Source of the DNA: an uncultured Flavobacteriales bacterium | GTDB lineage: Bacteria > Bacteroidota > Bacteroidia > Flavobacteriales > Crocinitomicaceae | DNA: 64,000 bases | Assembly (NCBI GenBank): GCA_946482515.1 | Contig: CAMLRS010000003.1 | Coordinates: forward strand, 186,001 to 250,000 | Direction of reading: 5' to 3' | Shown: positions 1 through 8,789 of the stretch, one piece after another | Position numbering within the stretch: position 1 is the stretch's first letter | Layout of the letters: each line of letters opens with the position of its first letter | Notes under the pieces: generated by a model | Database searches by the model: none | Seen by the model: only the letters and a program-made list of their open reading frames with translations | Told to the model about the DNA's origin: nothing | Made by a program: the position numbers and the translations under genes

Positions 1-1
1 G

Positions 2-574
2 CTGAGCACGACGTTCAACCAGTTCGATTCCACTTCTGCTACCATGAACTATGCGGCCATGGTGCCGATCTCTGCCAAGCTGGACATCATTGCGGAAACG
101 TATCCGGATCAGTGGGTAGCACAATACTACGCCGGTTACGCGAAAGTACAGCTGTCGTATTTCGAGCCGGATGTAAAGAAAAAAGACCTGCTTGTTGACC
201 AGGCTGTTGTTTACCTCGAGGCTGTGGAAGCAATGAAAGTAACCAACGAAGAACGCTACATCCTGGCGGCTTTGGTGGCCAACGGACGTCTGGCTGTTGA
301 CGGTGAAAAGCGTTGGAAAGAATACGGCAAGATCTTCGAAGAAAACCTCGAAAAAGCGAAAAAGATCAACGCGGACAACCCGCACATTTACTACCTGAAA
401 GGTACGTCGATCTTCTTCACGCCGAAGATGTTCGGAGGTGGTACCAAAAATGCGCTGCCTTACTTTGAAAAGGCAGAAGGCTTATTCGCCAAGCTTGACC
501 AGAAAAATATCCTCATCCCTTACTGGGGAGCTGCTGCAAACGCTTACTTTATCGGCGAATGCAAGAAGGATTAA
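2..574 (+). CDS. TPR-like helical repeat protein (C-terminal part)
   Basis: The frame is already open at base 2, so the gene enters from the left and its true start is outside the window; the ATG at base 44 is internal. About 190 residues are visible. They are mostly helix-forming, with TPR-like pairs (for example around YYAGYAKVQLSYF and the later IYYLKGTSIFF), followed by a glycine-rich turn, MFGGGTKNALPYF. This is the usual look of small exported tetratricopeptide proteins of Bacteroidota that act as scaffolds. I cannot name a partner. The stop is followed at once by a strong hairpin terminator, so this is the last gene of its unit. The family call is moderately sure, the function unknown. 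Confidence 0.6.
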   Translation: MSTTFNQFDSTSATMNYAAMVPISAKLDIIAETYPDQWVAQYYAGYAKVQLSYFEPDVKKKDLLVDQAVVYLEAVEAMKVTNEERYILAALVANGRLAVDGEKRWKEYGKIFEENLEKAKKINADNPHIYYLKGTSIFFTPKMFGGGTKNALPYFEKAEGLFAKLDQKNILIPYWGAAANAYFIGECKKD

Positions 575-600
575 GAATAACCCAATAACAATTCATAGAG

Positions 601-633
601 AACGGTCTTCACTTCGGTGGAGGCCGTTTTTTG
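601..633 (+). terminator. Rho-independent terminator with UUCG tetraloop
   Basis: A 12-bp stem (601-612 with 617-628, including G-T wobbles) closes a TTCG tetraloop and runs into a T-tract. It lies 27 bases after the stop of the TPR-like gene and fits a strong intrinsic terminator for it. Confidence 0.9.
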
Positions 634-658
634 TTTTATATAGATTCAAGACTTACAG

Positions 659-752
659 GTTCCCGCAGATTATGCAGATCAGCGCAGAATAAGATTAGCT
701 ACAGTCACGTCAAACACTAACAGATAAAACATCTGAGAGAATCTGCGGGAAC
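659..752. repeat. CCGCAGATT inverted-repeat spacer element, copy 1
   Basis: A perfect 13-bp inverted pair, GTTCCCGCAGATT at 659-671 and its complement at 740-752, frames a spacer that also carries degenerate GCAGAT and GCGCAGAA words. It sits between two convergent genes. The same design recurs at 19869-20004 and 43506-43622, so this is a dispersed repeat family. Confidence 0.7.
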
Positions 753-776
753 AAATGAAGAGTATTCTTAGCTTAA

Positions 777-1535
777 CTATCCATCGAAACGCTCCAGATG
801 AACGTTCTCGCCATCAAACACCGCATACGTATGGTAATGCATCCATTCGCCGAGGTTGATGTAACGCGACCGCTCGTTGAGCTTCAGGTCCATGGGCAGG
901 TGACGGTGACCGAAAATGAAGAAATCGCGGTGTTTTTGAGCTAATTGCTCCTGGCTGTAGATGTAGAGCCATTCGTTTTCCGCGCCGAGGAATTTCTGAT
1001 CGGAATCGCCGGTAGCAGCGCGGCTTTTCCGGGAGAAAAAGTTAGCCAACCCAACGCCGAAGTTGGGGTGGAAGCGTGCAAACAGCCAACGCGACCATCC
1101 AGCAGCAAATACTTTCTTGATGAACTTGTAGCCGTGATCGCCTGGTCCAAGACCATCGCCGTGTCCGATGTAGAACAGCTTTCCGTTCCATTCGCGCTCG
1201 ATCGGCTCTTTGTAGATCTTAACGCCCAGTTCTTTGGGAAAGTAGTCGAACATCCACATATCGTGGTTGCCGGTGAAAAAGTGAACGGGAATACCGCTGT
1301 CGGTGAGCTGGGCGATTTTGCCCTGCAGGCGCACAAATCCTTTCGGGATGGCGTGTTTATATTCGAACCAGAAATCGAAGATGTCCCCTACGATGAAGAT
1401 TTCAGCTGCATCTTTTTCAATGCTGGTTAGCCATCGGATGACGCGTTTTTCACGCTCCAGGCTGGTTGCATGATCCGGAACTCCTAAGTGGAAGTCAGAA
1501 GCGAAATAGATCTTTTTCCCGGCCGGAAGCTGCAT
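777..1535 (-). CDS. lpxH: UDP-2,3-diacylglucosamine diphosphatase (LpxH-like)
   Basis: This calcineurin-like metallophosphoesterase most likely removes UMP from UDP-diacylglucosamine in lipid A synthesis, at the inner face of the cytoplasmic membrane. The metal-binding blocks are all visible: D14 and H16 in SDFHLG, GDIFDFW at 50-56, GNHD at 89-92, GHGD at 124-127 and GHRH at 209-212. An in-frame TTG at 1547 would add four residues and overlap the upstream gene; I prefer the ATG at 1535, which lies one base after that gene's stop and gives 252 residues. It is the last gene of a minus-strand run with two TlpA-like genes. Another lipid A gene, lpxK, is 5 kb away. A different substrate within the superfamily cannot be excluded. 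Confidence 0.8.
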   Translation of the reverse strand: MQLPAGKKIYFASDFHLGVPDHATSLEREKRVIRWLTSIEKDAAEIFIVGDIFDFWFEYKHAIPKGFVRLQGKIAQLTDSGIPVHFFTGNHDMWMFDYFPKELGVKIYKEPIEREWNGKLFYIGHGDGLGPGDHGYKFIKKVFAAGWSRWLFARFHPNFGVGLANFFSRKSRAATGDSDQKFLGAENEWLYIYSQEQLAQKHRDFFIFGHRHLPMDLKLNERSRYINLGEWMHYHTYAVFDGENVHLERFDG

Positions 1536-1536
1536 A

Positions 1537-2646
1537 TCAGAATCCAAAAATGGTGCTCAGCGCCTGTTCCAGCTCCACGCCGCGCAAACGGGTGTCGATG
1601 ATATTGCCTTCGCGGTCTACCAGTACGGTAAACGGAATTCCGGAAACCTGGTATTTGCGGGCCACTTCGTTCGACCATTTCTTCAGGTCGGAAACGTGGT
1701 AAGGCCAGATCAGCTTGTCTTTTTCGATCGCCGCCACCCAGTTAGCCTTGTTGTCGTCGAGGGAAACGCTCAGAACGGTAAAACCGGCGTCTTTGTATTT
1801 GTTGTACAGCGCTACGACGTTCGGGTTTTCCTTGCGGCACGGTCCGCACCACGAAGCCCAGAAATCAATCAGCACGACTTTGCCACGCAGATCGGAGAGC
1901 GAAACGGGTTTTCCGTTGATGTCGTTTTGGGTAAAATCAGGAGCTGGTTTGCCGGAGCCGAGGAAGGCAGAAGCTTCGCGCTGTTTTTTCACCTGTGCGA
2001 ATTGCTGCTTGGCTGCTTCAACACTCGGAGCGCCACGGAAACCGTTATCGAGCTGTGTGATAACCGATTCGTAGATGGAAAATTCCTTATCGGTATCGAG
2101 TGTATTGATCACCGGAAGCAAAGCTGCCGAGTTGTTGTTCTGTGCAATGAAGCGCTGACGGTAAGCATTGAACTGGAAATATTCGTTCTGGAATGCCTGA
2201 GTGATTTCCTGTTGTCTGTCCGGAAATTGACGCAGCTGAGCTGTAGCGGAATCGCGGAGCTGTGAAAAGCGCTGCATTTGCTGAATGAACTCATTCATGG
2301 CAACAGACTCATCGGAGCCGACGATGTTGCTGAATGCACCCACGTTGTTTCCATCCGAATACACCATCAGCTTAGCTGAATCGCGCAAAACGAGGTTCAA
2401 GTGCTGGGCACCGATGCGCAGCACGTAATAATCTTTCGACGGCAGCGTGCCTTTCAGTACGAAATTCCCTTTTTTGTCGATCGCCGCTTTGATGTGATCC
2501 ACATAATGCGAACCGTAATACTGGGCAATTTTCACCGAATCGGCCTTCGTATTGAAGACGTTTCCTTTGATTTCGACCTTGATCGGCGTCTGGGCGAATA
2601 ATCCCAGGCTGGCGAAACAGGCAACGATGGCGAACAGTTGTTTCAT
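1537..2646 (-). CDS. TlpA-like thiol-disulfide oxidoreductase, copy A
   Basis: A 369-residue exported redox protein. Residues 1-19 form a signal peptide ending in LFAQ. The next 200 residues are a beta-rich domain of the DUF4369 kind plus a helical spacer. The C-terminal thioredoxin fold carries the active site WCGPC at 266-270 and the cis-proline in SGIPFT (P338). Such proteins reduce or exchange disulfides in the periplasm, for example in cytochrome c maturation. It is followed directly by lpxH and preceded, 7 bases upstream, by a second member with the same layout, so the pair looks like an old tandem duplication. The substrate is unknown. Confidence 0.85.
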   Translation of the reverse strand: MKQLFAIVACFASLGLFAQTPIKVEIKGNVFNTKADSVKIAQYYGSHYVDHIKAAIDKKGNFVLKGTLPSKDYYVLRIGAQHLNLVLRDSAKLMVYSDGNNVGAFSNIVGSDESVAMNEFIQQMQRFSQLRDSATAQLRQFPDRQQEITQAFQNEYFQFNAYRQRFIAQNNNSAALLPVINTLDTDKEFSIYESVITQLDNGFRGAPSVEAAKQQFAQVKKQREASAFLGSGKPAPDFTQNDINGKPVSLSDLRGKVVLIDFWASWCGPCRKENPNVVALYNKYKDAGFTVLSVSLDDNKANWVAAIEKDKLIWPYHVSDLKKWSNEVARKYQVSGIPFTVLVDREGNIIDTRLRGVELEQALSTIFGF

Positions 2647-2653
2647 ACGTGTT

Positions 2654-3817
2654 TTAGTTTTTCGAAAGCTCTTCTTTCAATTTTCGTTCCAATTCAGAAC
2701 CTCTCAGTCCGACGCCCACAATATTTCCTTCCGGATTCACGAGTACTGTATATGGAATCCCGCTGAAACCATAGGTTTGAACGAGTGGTGTTTGCCAGCC
2801 CATCAGGTCGCTTCCGTGATTCGGCCAGATCAAACCGTCTTTCTGAATGGCTTGTTTCCATGCAGCCGGATCCTGGTCGAGCGACACAGAGAATACTTCA
2901 AAGCCTTTGGAACGGTGTTCTTTGTAAAGACGCACCACGTTCGGGTTTTCCTGGCGGCAAGGCGCGCACCACGAAGCCCAGAAGTCGATCAGCACCACTT
3001 TTCCTTTCAGGCTGGAAAGACGCACTTCTTTCCCTTCAGGCGATTTGAGCACGATCTCAGGAGCGGCCAGCGTTCCGGATTCGTACTGCATAAATGTCGC
3101 ATAAGCATTTTCTACCTGAACGATCTGGTCGGTGAGCAAGCGTGTGTACGGCGAATCGCTGTGCGCTTTCAGATACGCCTGTTCCATTTTTTTCAGCAGC
3201 TCCAGGTTCTTCGGATCCCAGGTTTTGAGGCCCAGCTCCTGGGTAGGGAAGAGCAGGCTGGTAAAAATGAGGTTCGCCGGGTTGGCCGGATCGGTATTAA
3301 TCTGGTTGGTAACGAAAGCATCCATCGGCTTGCGCAGCTCGGTGAACTTTTCAAGCTGTTTGGCCTGGTCCGGAATTTTTGGCAATTCGTTGACCTGAGC
3401 CTTCGCAAAATCGTCGAGCAGCTTCATATAGGTCATAAGCGGCTTGGCCCATTTCGGTCCGGAAATCTGTGGAGCGATCACAAAGCTTTCAACCGACCCG
3501 CTGATGGTCACATCGTCTTCCTTGTTCAATGGAATGATGATCGCGTTATTCGGATCTCCCACAGTCATGGTGTACAAACCAAGGCCGGGGATGTTGCCGT
3601 CCAGCTTGTAGTTTCCGTCTGCATCGGTCATCGTTTCCGCCACATCGATCTGTCCGCGGTCGCTTTTACCGATGACCTTCACTTTCAGGTTGGAAGCGCC
3701 TTCGATCTTGCCTTCGATGTGAAAGTTCATTTCGCTCTGCTCTTCTTCTTCAGCAGAGGAGGAACCGCAGCGGGCGAACAGCAGCGGAAGCACGAATAAT
3801 GGGAGGAAATAACGCAT
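2654..3817 (-). CDS. TlpA-like thiol-disulfide oxidoreductase lipoprotein, copy B
   Basis: This is a 387-residue paralogue of the next gene in the operon. The N-terminus is a lipoprotein signal (LLFARC, with the lipidated Cys at about 17) followed by a Ser/Glu-rich tether, so it is probably membrane anchored whereas copy A is soluble. A DUF4369-like domain leads into a thioredoxin fold with WCAPC at 283-287 and cis-proline in SGIPYT. Motifs around the active site (DFWASWC, ENPNVV, LIWP) are shared with copy A. It starts 3 bases after gatB on the same strand. The redox role is secure, the partner is not. Confidence 0.85.
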   Translation of the reverse strand: MRYFLPLFVLPLLFARCGSSSAEEEEQSEMNFHIEGKIEGASNLKVKVIGKSDRGQIDVAETMTDADGNYKLDGNIPGLGLYTMTVGDPNNAIIIPLNKEDDVTISGSVESFVIAPQISGPKWAKPLMTYMKLLDDFAKAQVNELPKIPDQAKQLEKFTELRKPMDAFVTNQINTDPANPANLIFTSLLFPTQELGLKTWDPKNLELLKKMEQAYLKAHSDSPYTRLLTDQIVQVENAYATFMQYESGTLAAPEIVLKSPEGKEVRLSSLKGKVVLIDFWASWCAPCRQENPNVVRLYKEHRSKGFEVFSVSLDQDPAAWKQAIQKDGLIWPNHGSDLMGWQTPLVQTYGFSGIPYTVLVNPEGNIVGVGLRGSELERKLKEELSKN

Positions 3818-3820
3818 AGC

Positions 3821-5278
3821 TTATACTTCTTGAATCAATTGTCTCAATAATTGGTTGACGGCTTTCGGATCGGCTTTTCCACCTGAAACGCGCATGATCT
3901 GTCCCATGAAAAAACCGGTCAGCTGTCCTTCGCCACCTTTAAAACGTGCAACCTCGTTCGGATGTTGCCTGAAAACGTCCAGAATAAACCCACGAAGACT
4001 GTCTTCGTTGGATTCCTGGATGAGGTTCATGGAGACCGCGAGTTGTTCCACATCGGATTCCGGCGCGTCGAGCAGGGCAGGGAACAGCTTCTGTGATGCA
4101 GCCGAATGGGAGATTTTCCCGCTTTCGATAAAGTTAACCAGCGATCCGATCTTGGCTGCTGTAACCGGGAATTCTTCCATTTCCAAACCGTTTTGGTTCA
4201 GGTAGGATTTTACATCACCCATGACCCAGTTGGCGGCCTGTTTGTAGTTCTTGGTCGTTTTGATAACGTCTTCGAAGTACAGGGCAATGGCTTTGGAATC
4301 GGTCAGGATTCCGGCATCGTAATCGGAAAGGCTCAGCTCTTTCGTGTATTTTTCAAACAGCTCGCGCGGCAGGGCCGGCATGAGGGCTTTTACCTGGTCG
4401 ATGTACACTTCGTCTACGACAATCGGCTGTAAATCCGGTTCCGGGAAGTAACGGTAATCGTTAGCGGCTTCTTTGGTACGCATGGAAATGGTTACGCCTT
4501 TCAACGCATCGAAGCTGCGCGTTTCCTGAACGATTTTCTCGCCTTTTTCAACGGCTTCGATCTGGCGCTCGATCTCGAATTCGATAGCGCGCTGTACGTT
4601 CCGGATGGAGTTCATGTTTTTTACTTCGACTTTGGTACCGAAATTCGGTGCTCCTTTGAGTCGAACGGAAATGTTGGCGTCGCAACGCAGTGATCCTTCT
4701 TCCATGTTGCCGTCGCAGATGTCGAGGTAACGCACCAGGCGTCGTACTTCCGTGACATAATTATAAGCCTCGGTAGCTGAGCGCAGGTCCGGTTCGGAAA
4801 CGATTTCCAGCAGCGGTGTCCCGGCGCGATTCAAATCTACCAGCGTATCGTAAACATCTACGTCGTGAATGGATTTTCCGGCATCTTCTTCCATGTGGAT
4901 ACGCGTGAGTCCAATTTTCTTCTCGTTCCCGTCGGCGTCTTTGATGAACAAATGACCGCCTACGCAGATCGGTGTCGTATCCTGCGTGATCTGATAGCCT
5001 TTCGGCAGATCGGGATAGAAATAGTTCTTCCGTGCGAAATGCTGGTGTTTTTCGATGCGGGAGTTACAGGCCAGTCCCAGTCGAACGGCAAATTCGATGG
5101 TCTTTTTGTTCATCACAGGCAATGTTCCCGGATGACCAAGCGTGATCACACTCACATTCGTATTCGGATGAGCGCCGTATTCGTTGATGTCGGAAGAATA
5201 CGCTTTGGTGCGCGTAAGCAGCTGCGCGTGTACTTCCAGACCGATGACGGCTTCGTATTTATCGGAAATTGTATCCAT
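3821..5278 (-). CDS. gatB: Asp-tRNA(Asn)/Glu-tRNA(Gln) amidotransferase subunit B
   Basis: GatB is the kinase and tRNA-binding subunit of the GatCAB complex, which converts mischarged Glu-tRNA(Gln) or Asp-tRNA(Asn) to the amide form in the cytoplasm. The 485 residues match the family's usual length. Family blocks are plain: IGLEVHAQL near residue 12, the zinc and ATP cradle with GHPGTLP and ARKNYFYPDLPKGYQI in pieces, EDAGKS, and the helical YqeY-like tail. gatA and gatC are not in the window. It is the first gene of a run with the two TlpA-like genes, and the spacer ahead of it holds an inverted AT-rich repeat. Confidence 0.97.
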   Translation of the reverse strand: MDTISDKYEAVIGLEVHAQLLTRTKAYSSDINEYGAHPNTNVSVITLGHPGTLPVMNKKTIEFAVRLGLACNSRIEKHQHFARKNYFYPDLPKGYQITQDTTPICVGGHLFIKDADGNEKKIGLTRIHMEEDAGKSIHDVDVYDTLVDLNRAGTPLLEIVSEPDLRSATEAYNYVTEVRRLVRYLDICDGNMEEGSLRCDANISVRLKGAPNFGTKVEVKNMNSIRNVQRAIEFEIERQIEAVEKGEKIVQETRSFDALKGVTISMRTKEAANDYRYFPEPDLQPIVVDEVYIDQVKALMPALPRELFEKYTKELSLSDYDAGILTDSKAIALYFEDVIKTTKNYKQAANWVMGDVKSYLNQNGLEMEEFPVTAAKIGSLVNFIESGKISHSAASQKLFPALLDAPESDVEQLAVSMNLIQESNEDSLRGFILDVFRQHPNEVARFKGGEGQLTGFFMGQIMRVSGGKADPKAVNQLLRQLIQEV

Positions 5279-5280
5279 TC

Positions 5281-5353
5281 AATTGAAAATTGAAAATTGA
5301 AAATGTAAAAAGGGGTAACCTGACTTTTCCATTTTCAATTTTACATTTTTACA
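5281..5353. repeat. AATTGAAAATTG word array with inverted ends
   Basis: Tandem TTGAAAA words (5284-5305) are answered by their complement: AAAATTGAAAATG at 5293-5305 pairs with 5330-5342, and TGTAAAAA at 5304-5311 with 5346-5353. The element fills the gap between gatB and the phosphorylase gene and could form a long AT-rich hairpin. It is one of several arrays of different words in this window. Confidence 0.75.
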
Positions 5354-5356
5354 TTA

Positions 5357-6172
5357 TCAAATTCTTGAGATCAGCTCGCGCATGATCAATGTCATTTTCG
5401 GTTCCTGGCGGCTTGCAACGTCAATTACGTCCTGCAGGCTCACTTTCTGGATTTTTCCCGGAACACCAAGGTCGGTAATGATGGAGATCGCGAAGCACGG
5501 AATTTCCATGTGGCGCGCCACGATCACTTCCGGAATAGTCGACATACCAACGGCATCGGCACCGATTGCACGTACGTAACCGTATTCAGCCGGTGTTTCA
5601 AGTGTCGGACCTGTAAGGGCCGCGTAAGTTCCTACCGCAATGCGGATATCGTTTTCAGCAGCAATGTTTTTCGCCAGGCCGATCATTTCGTGGTCGTAAG
5701 GCTCACTCATATCCGGGAAACGCGGTCCCAGCTCGTCGATGTTCTTACCGATCAGTGGATGCGCAGGGAAGAGGTTGATATGATCGTTGAGGACCATGAT
5801 CTCGCCAATCTGGAAATCCGGGTTCACACCGCCGGAAGCGTTGCTTACGAATAAACGCTCGATTCCTAGCAGCTTCATTACGCGTACAGGAAACGTTACC
5901 TGCTGCATGTTGTAGCCTTCGTAGTAATGAAAGCGTCCCTGCATGGCAACCACCTGTTTTCCGCCGAGCGTTCCGAAGATGAGCTTGCCGGAATGGCTTT
6001 CAACGGTCGAAACGGGGAAGTGCGGGATTTGCTCGTAAGGAATTTCATCAACGATGTCGATTTCCTTTACCAGTCCGCCCAATCCTGTTCCAAGGATGAT
6101 GCCGATCGTTGGTTTAACCTGGGTGCGTTTGCTGATAAAATCAGCTGCTTCTTTCATTTGTTCGAGTAACAT
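5357..6172 (-). CDS. Purine nucleoside phosphorylase
   Basis: A cytoplasmic enzyme of purine salvage that splits inosine or guanosine with phosphate, giving the base and ribose-1-phosphate. The 271 residues fit the trimeric PNP family. Visible blocks are the phosphate loop GTGLGG (28-33), the MQGRFHYYEGY segment, SNASGG and the purine-site stretch ALTGPTLETPAEY with GMSTIPEV. The ATG at 6172 overlaps lpxK by 32 bases; an internal ATG at 6157 would reduce this to 17 and still precede the fold. Either way it is translationally coupled to lpxK. Methylthioadenosine phosphorylase is a less likely reading. Confidence 0.92.
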   Translation of the reverse strand: MLLEQMKEAADFISKRTQVKPTIGIILGTGLGGLVKEIDIVDEIPYEQIPHFPVSTVESHSGKLIFGTLGGKQVVAMQGRFHYYEGYNMQQVTFPVRVMKLLGIERLFVSNASGGVNPDFQIGEIMVLNDHINLFPAHPLIGKNIDELGPRFPDMSEPYDHEMIGLAKNIAAENDIRIAVGTYAALTGPTLETPAEYGYVRAIGADAVGMSTIPEVIVARHMEIPCFAISIITDLGVPGKIQKVSLQDVIDVASRQEPKMTLIMRELISRI

Positions 6173-7181
6173 GCTTCAGTACTAAATCATTAAAATCGTT
6201 TGGCCGGTCGATGCGCAGCTGCATGGATTGGTAAAACCACGGGGCCTGCTGCATCCACGAATGATCTGCGAATTCCTGCAGGCGTACCGCGTCTTTTTCC
6301 GTTGTAACAATGGCGCAAGGACGGCTCGCAAAAGTATCAAATTTTTGGCGAATTGCCTGAATATCGCTTTCGGTGAAGCGGTGGTGATCGGGAAAGCGCA
6401 CCAGCTCCACTTCATAGGTTTGTTCGAGGTACTTTTTCAGCGGCAGCGGGTTGGCAATGCCGGTCACCAGCAGGATGCGCTCCACAGGCTTCCATTCCGC
6501 TTCGGCAAAGGGAACGAGATCACCGTATTCGATGTGCGAAAAGAAGGTTTTTTCGGCCGGAAAATTCAATCGTTTCAGGAAAGCGTTGCGCTCGTTTTCG
6601 GAAAGCTGCGGCGGACATTTGGTCACCACCACCAGATCTGCCCGCTTGATGCCGCTGCGGTTTTCGCGCAGGTTGCCCGCAGGAAAGGGAAAATCGTTGA
6701 AGATTGGTCGGTCCCACGTCATGAGTACCAATTGACATTTCGCTTTCACTTTCCGGTGCTGGAAAGCATCGTCGAGAATGATAAACGGATCGCGGAATTG
6801 CTGGTTGAGCAGCTCCACGCCGGCTTTTCGCTCTTCGGCTACAACGATAGGGACACTTGTGCCGAACCGGCGATAATACATAAACGGCTCATCGCCGATT
6901 GTAGCTGCCGTGTCTTCGTTTCCGGCGAGTCGTAAGCCTTTGGTTGCCCGGCCGTAACCGCGACTCAGGATCGAAGGGCTCAGCTCATGGAACAGGTTCA
7001 CGAGGTAGATCGTCATGGGCGATTTGCCCGTTCCGCCTACAGTAATATTGCCCACGCAGACGGATCGGTTCGGGATTTCGTACGTTTTCAGCCAGCCGAT
7101 AGTGAACAGCCAGTTGCGCACGGAAACAATGAAACCATAGATCCACGAAAAAGGCAATAAAATGAGCCGGAGGATTTGCAT
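6141..7181 (-). CDS. lpxK: Tetraacyldisaccharide 4'-kinase
   Basis: LpxK phosphorylates the 4'-position of the lipid A disaccharide at the inner membrane. An N-terminal hydrophobic helix (about residues 3-22) is followed by the P-loop GNITVGGTGKSP at 44-55 and by LDDAFQH, the family's catalytic DDxFQH block. I chose the ATG at 7181 (346 residues); the frame runs back to a TTG at 7202, but that falls in a repeat array and adds nothing family-like. It overlaps the phosphorylase start downstream. With the lpxH-like gene nearby it marks an outer membrane containing lipid A. Confidence 0.93.
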   Translation of the reverse strand: MQILRLILLPFSWIYGFIVSVRNWLFTIGWLKTYEIPNRSVCVGNITVGGTGKSPMTIYLVNLFHELSPSILSRGYGRATKGLRLAGNEDTAATIGDEPFMYYRRFGTSVPIVVAEERKAGVELLNQQFRDPFIILDDAFQHRKVKAKCQLVLMTWDRPIFNDFPFPAGNLRENRSGIKRADLVVVTKCPPQLSENERNAFLKRLNFPAEKTFFSHIEYGDLVPFAEAEWKPVERILLVTGIANPLPLKKYLEQTYEVELVRFPDHHRFTESDIQAIRQKFDTFASRPCAIVTTEKDAVRLQEFADHSWMQQAPWFYQSMQLRIDRPNDFNDLVLKHVTRTNERSS

Positions 7182-7194
7182 GAGAGTAAAGGTA

Positions 7195-7233
7195 ATGCAC
7201 AATTCAGAATTCAGAATGCATAATTCAGAATTC
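7195..7233. repeat. CAGAATTC word array
   Basis: AATTCAGAATTCAGAATGC and AATTCAGAATTC words occur in tandem just upstream of lpxK. The same vocabulary, ATGCAGAATTC with its complement, forms the array at 41186-41243. About 150 bases further on begins a separate transcription unit. Confidence 0.6.
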
Positions 7234-7358
7234 GTCCGTCACGACTGACATAAATTCAATGCAGGATTTACAATGACAACATTCGTAAAGGTATTTACCG
7301 CGTGTCTGGTTGTATAAAATCCGGGTTTTTACGCAAGTGAAATTCCGTATTTATACTG

Positions 7359-7389
7359 TTGATTAATAGCTTGTTGTGGTTTAGTTTTG
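7359..7389 (+). promoter_or_regulatory. Bacteroidota-type promoter for the metzincin pair
   Basis: TTG at 7359-7361, 20 bases, then TAGTTTTG at 7382-7389 match the -33/-7 consensus TTG and TAnnTTTG known from Bacteroides and Flavobacterium. The first ATG is 58 bases downstream. With the terminator at 8790 it defines a two-gene unit. Confidence 0.75.
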
Positions 7390-7446
7390 CTTCGTTGTTC
7401 GATCGTAAGATCTGCCAGCACCCTCTATTCACGAATTGTTCATGTC

Positions 7447-7842
7447 ATGAAACAGGAACGCATTATTGAAAGCATCGACGAAATCAAGCGCATTGCATCG
7501 GAGATCAATCTGTTCAGCGCCGGTAAGAAAGGTCGGATCAAAGTACAGCTTCCCTTGTTCACAGAGGAAGAAAACGTACAAATCGGCCACAAAATCGAAA
7601 AGTATTATTCGGCCTGTGGTTGCGGGCAAGGGAGGATAACGGGAATCATCACACTGGGGATTTTCGTTGTGTTGATCCTTACCGGCATTATTTCCCTTGT
7701 TCAGCTGGGAATCTGGAACACGATCTGGCTCTATTTCGGCTGTTCGATGGTTACCATGTTTTTCGGAAAACTATACGGCTTGCGCAAAGCGCGCTTGTCG
7801 CTCATCGCCTTGGCGGATGAGCTTGAATTGAAAATGCACTAA
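7447..7842 (+). CDS. Small two-helix membrane protein, unknown
   Basis: I recognise no family. From the ATG at 7447 it has 131 residues (an in-frame TTG at 7387 overlaps the promoter and is rejected). Residues 1-60 are charged and soluble, rich in Glu, Lys and Ile; a short CGCGQG stretch follows; then come two membrane helices (about 63-86 and 90-112) and a basic end. The likely topology is N-terminus in the cytoplasm with a short hairpin in the membrane. It lies 10 bases ahead of a metzincin-like protease and shares its promoter. It could anchor, deliver or protect against that protease; this is inference only. Confidence 0.65.
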   Translation: MKQERIIESIDEIKRIASEINLFSAGKKGRIKVQLPLFTEEENVQIGHKIEKYYSACGCGQGRITGIITLGIFVVLILTGIISLVQLGIWNTIWLYFGCSMVTMFFGKLYGLRKARLSLIALADELELKMH

Positions 7843-7852
7843 TACACTATTT

Positions 7853-8758
7853 ATGGCACTTGTTTGTAAAGAAATCCAGGAAAAAATTGAGGAAACGCGT
7901 CAGGAGGCACACGAAGAATGCCGCAACGTTTCCAGAACCATTACCGAAACCATTTGCAGCTGGCTTCCGTGGCCGCTCGATGCACTGTGCAATCTTGTTA
8001 CCCGTGTGATCACAGAAGTTGTCTGCGGCATTGTCTGGATCACTATAACGGTTGTTAGCTGGGTGACACGCGTTGTCTGCGAATTCATCTATGTGATCGA
8101 CTGGATCGTAACCCACGTGGTCGGTTTCATCGAATGGCTGTTCAACCGCATCATTACCCTTCCGGAGTGGCTGTTCTGCCTGGCAGGAGTGAGATTTGGC
8201 CGTAAAAAGCTTCGTATTTGTCCTATTGTGATCGCCGATGAGAATGGCAATCCCGTTGTTCCGCTGGAAACGATCCAACGACAGATCGACACAGCTGTCC
8301 GGATTTACGAGCAATGCAACGTCCAGGTAATTGCTTCACCTATTACTGTTGTGCAAGGGAAATCGCACCTGGCAAATGCCTCCGGATGCGGAGCCGGCGG
8401 GTATTTTTCCGGCGACCGTAGCGAATACGAGCACTTGTCCTGCTGCGAAGGTTTTAGTAAACTTAAGTGTCAGCGCTTTCCGAGCGGAATCATCCTGCCG
8501 CGCCACATTCTGAAAGCGGTCTGGGTCGATACCATCAGCTCGGGCGAACGCGGTTGCTACATGACACCGGAATCCTTTGTGCTGGTTGCTTCTTCGGGCG
8601 CTGTTGATACGCTGGCCCACGAAATGGGACACGCCTGCGATCTGCTGCACCGCGACGAACCGGACAATTTGATGAACACACCTTCCAGAACAGCTTCTAA
8701 TCTCACCGGCTTCCAATGCTGTACCATACGGACCAGCCGGTTTGTGACGCTGCTTTAA
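7853..8758 (+). CDS. Metzincin-like zinc protease with hydrophobic repeat N-terminus
   Basis: A 301-residue protein without an ordinary signal peptide. Residues 1-25 are charged. About 26-115 are a striking run of short hydrophobic stretches broken by Cys, Thr and Trp (SWLPWPL, then repeated VVC, TVVSWV, VIDWIV, FIEWLF patterns). The C-terminal half carries the zinc motif HEMGHACDLLH at 256-266, i.e. HExxHxxxxxH, and a Met-turn-like NLM at 272-274. This matches metzincins except that the usual Gly at motif position 8 is Asp (D263). About a dozen Cys lie scattered through the catalytic half. It is a predicted zinc peptidase; target and location are unknown. A membrane-active or translocated protein is possible given the N-terminus. 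Confidence 0.7.
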   Translation: MALVCKEIQEKIEETRQEAHEECRNVSRTITETICSWLPWPLDALCNLVTRVITEVVCGIVWITITVVSWVTRVVCEFIYVIDWIVTHVVGFIEWLFNRIITLPEWLFCLAGVRFGRKKLRICPIVIADENGNPVVPLETIQRQIDTAVRIYEQCNVQVIASPITVVQGKSHLANASGCGAGGYFSGDRSEYEHLSCCEGFSKLKCQRFPSGIILPRHILKAVWVDTISSGERGCYMTPESFVLVASSGAVDTLAHEMGHACDLLHRDEPDNLMNTPSRTASNLTGFQCCTIRTSRFVTLL

Positions 8759-8789
8759 TTGTATTGCTGGTTTATATCATAAGTACAAC

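Noticed and set aside
2552..3799. Plus-strand open frame of 415 codons opposite the TlpA-like genes
   Set aside because: It is the antisense shadow of two clear thioredoxin genes and has no family-like sequence.
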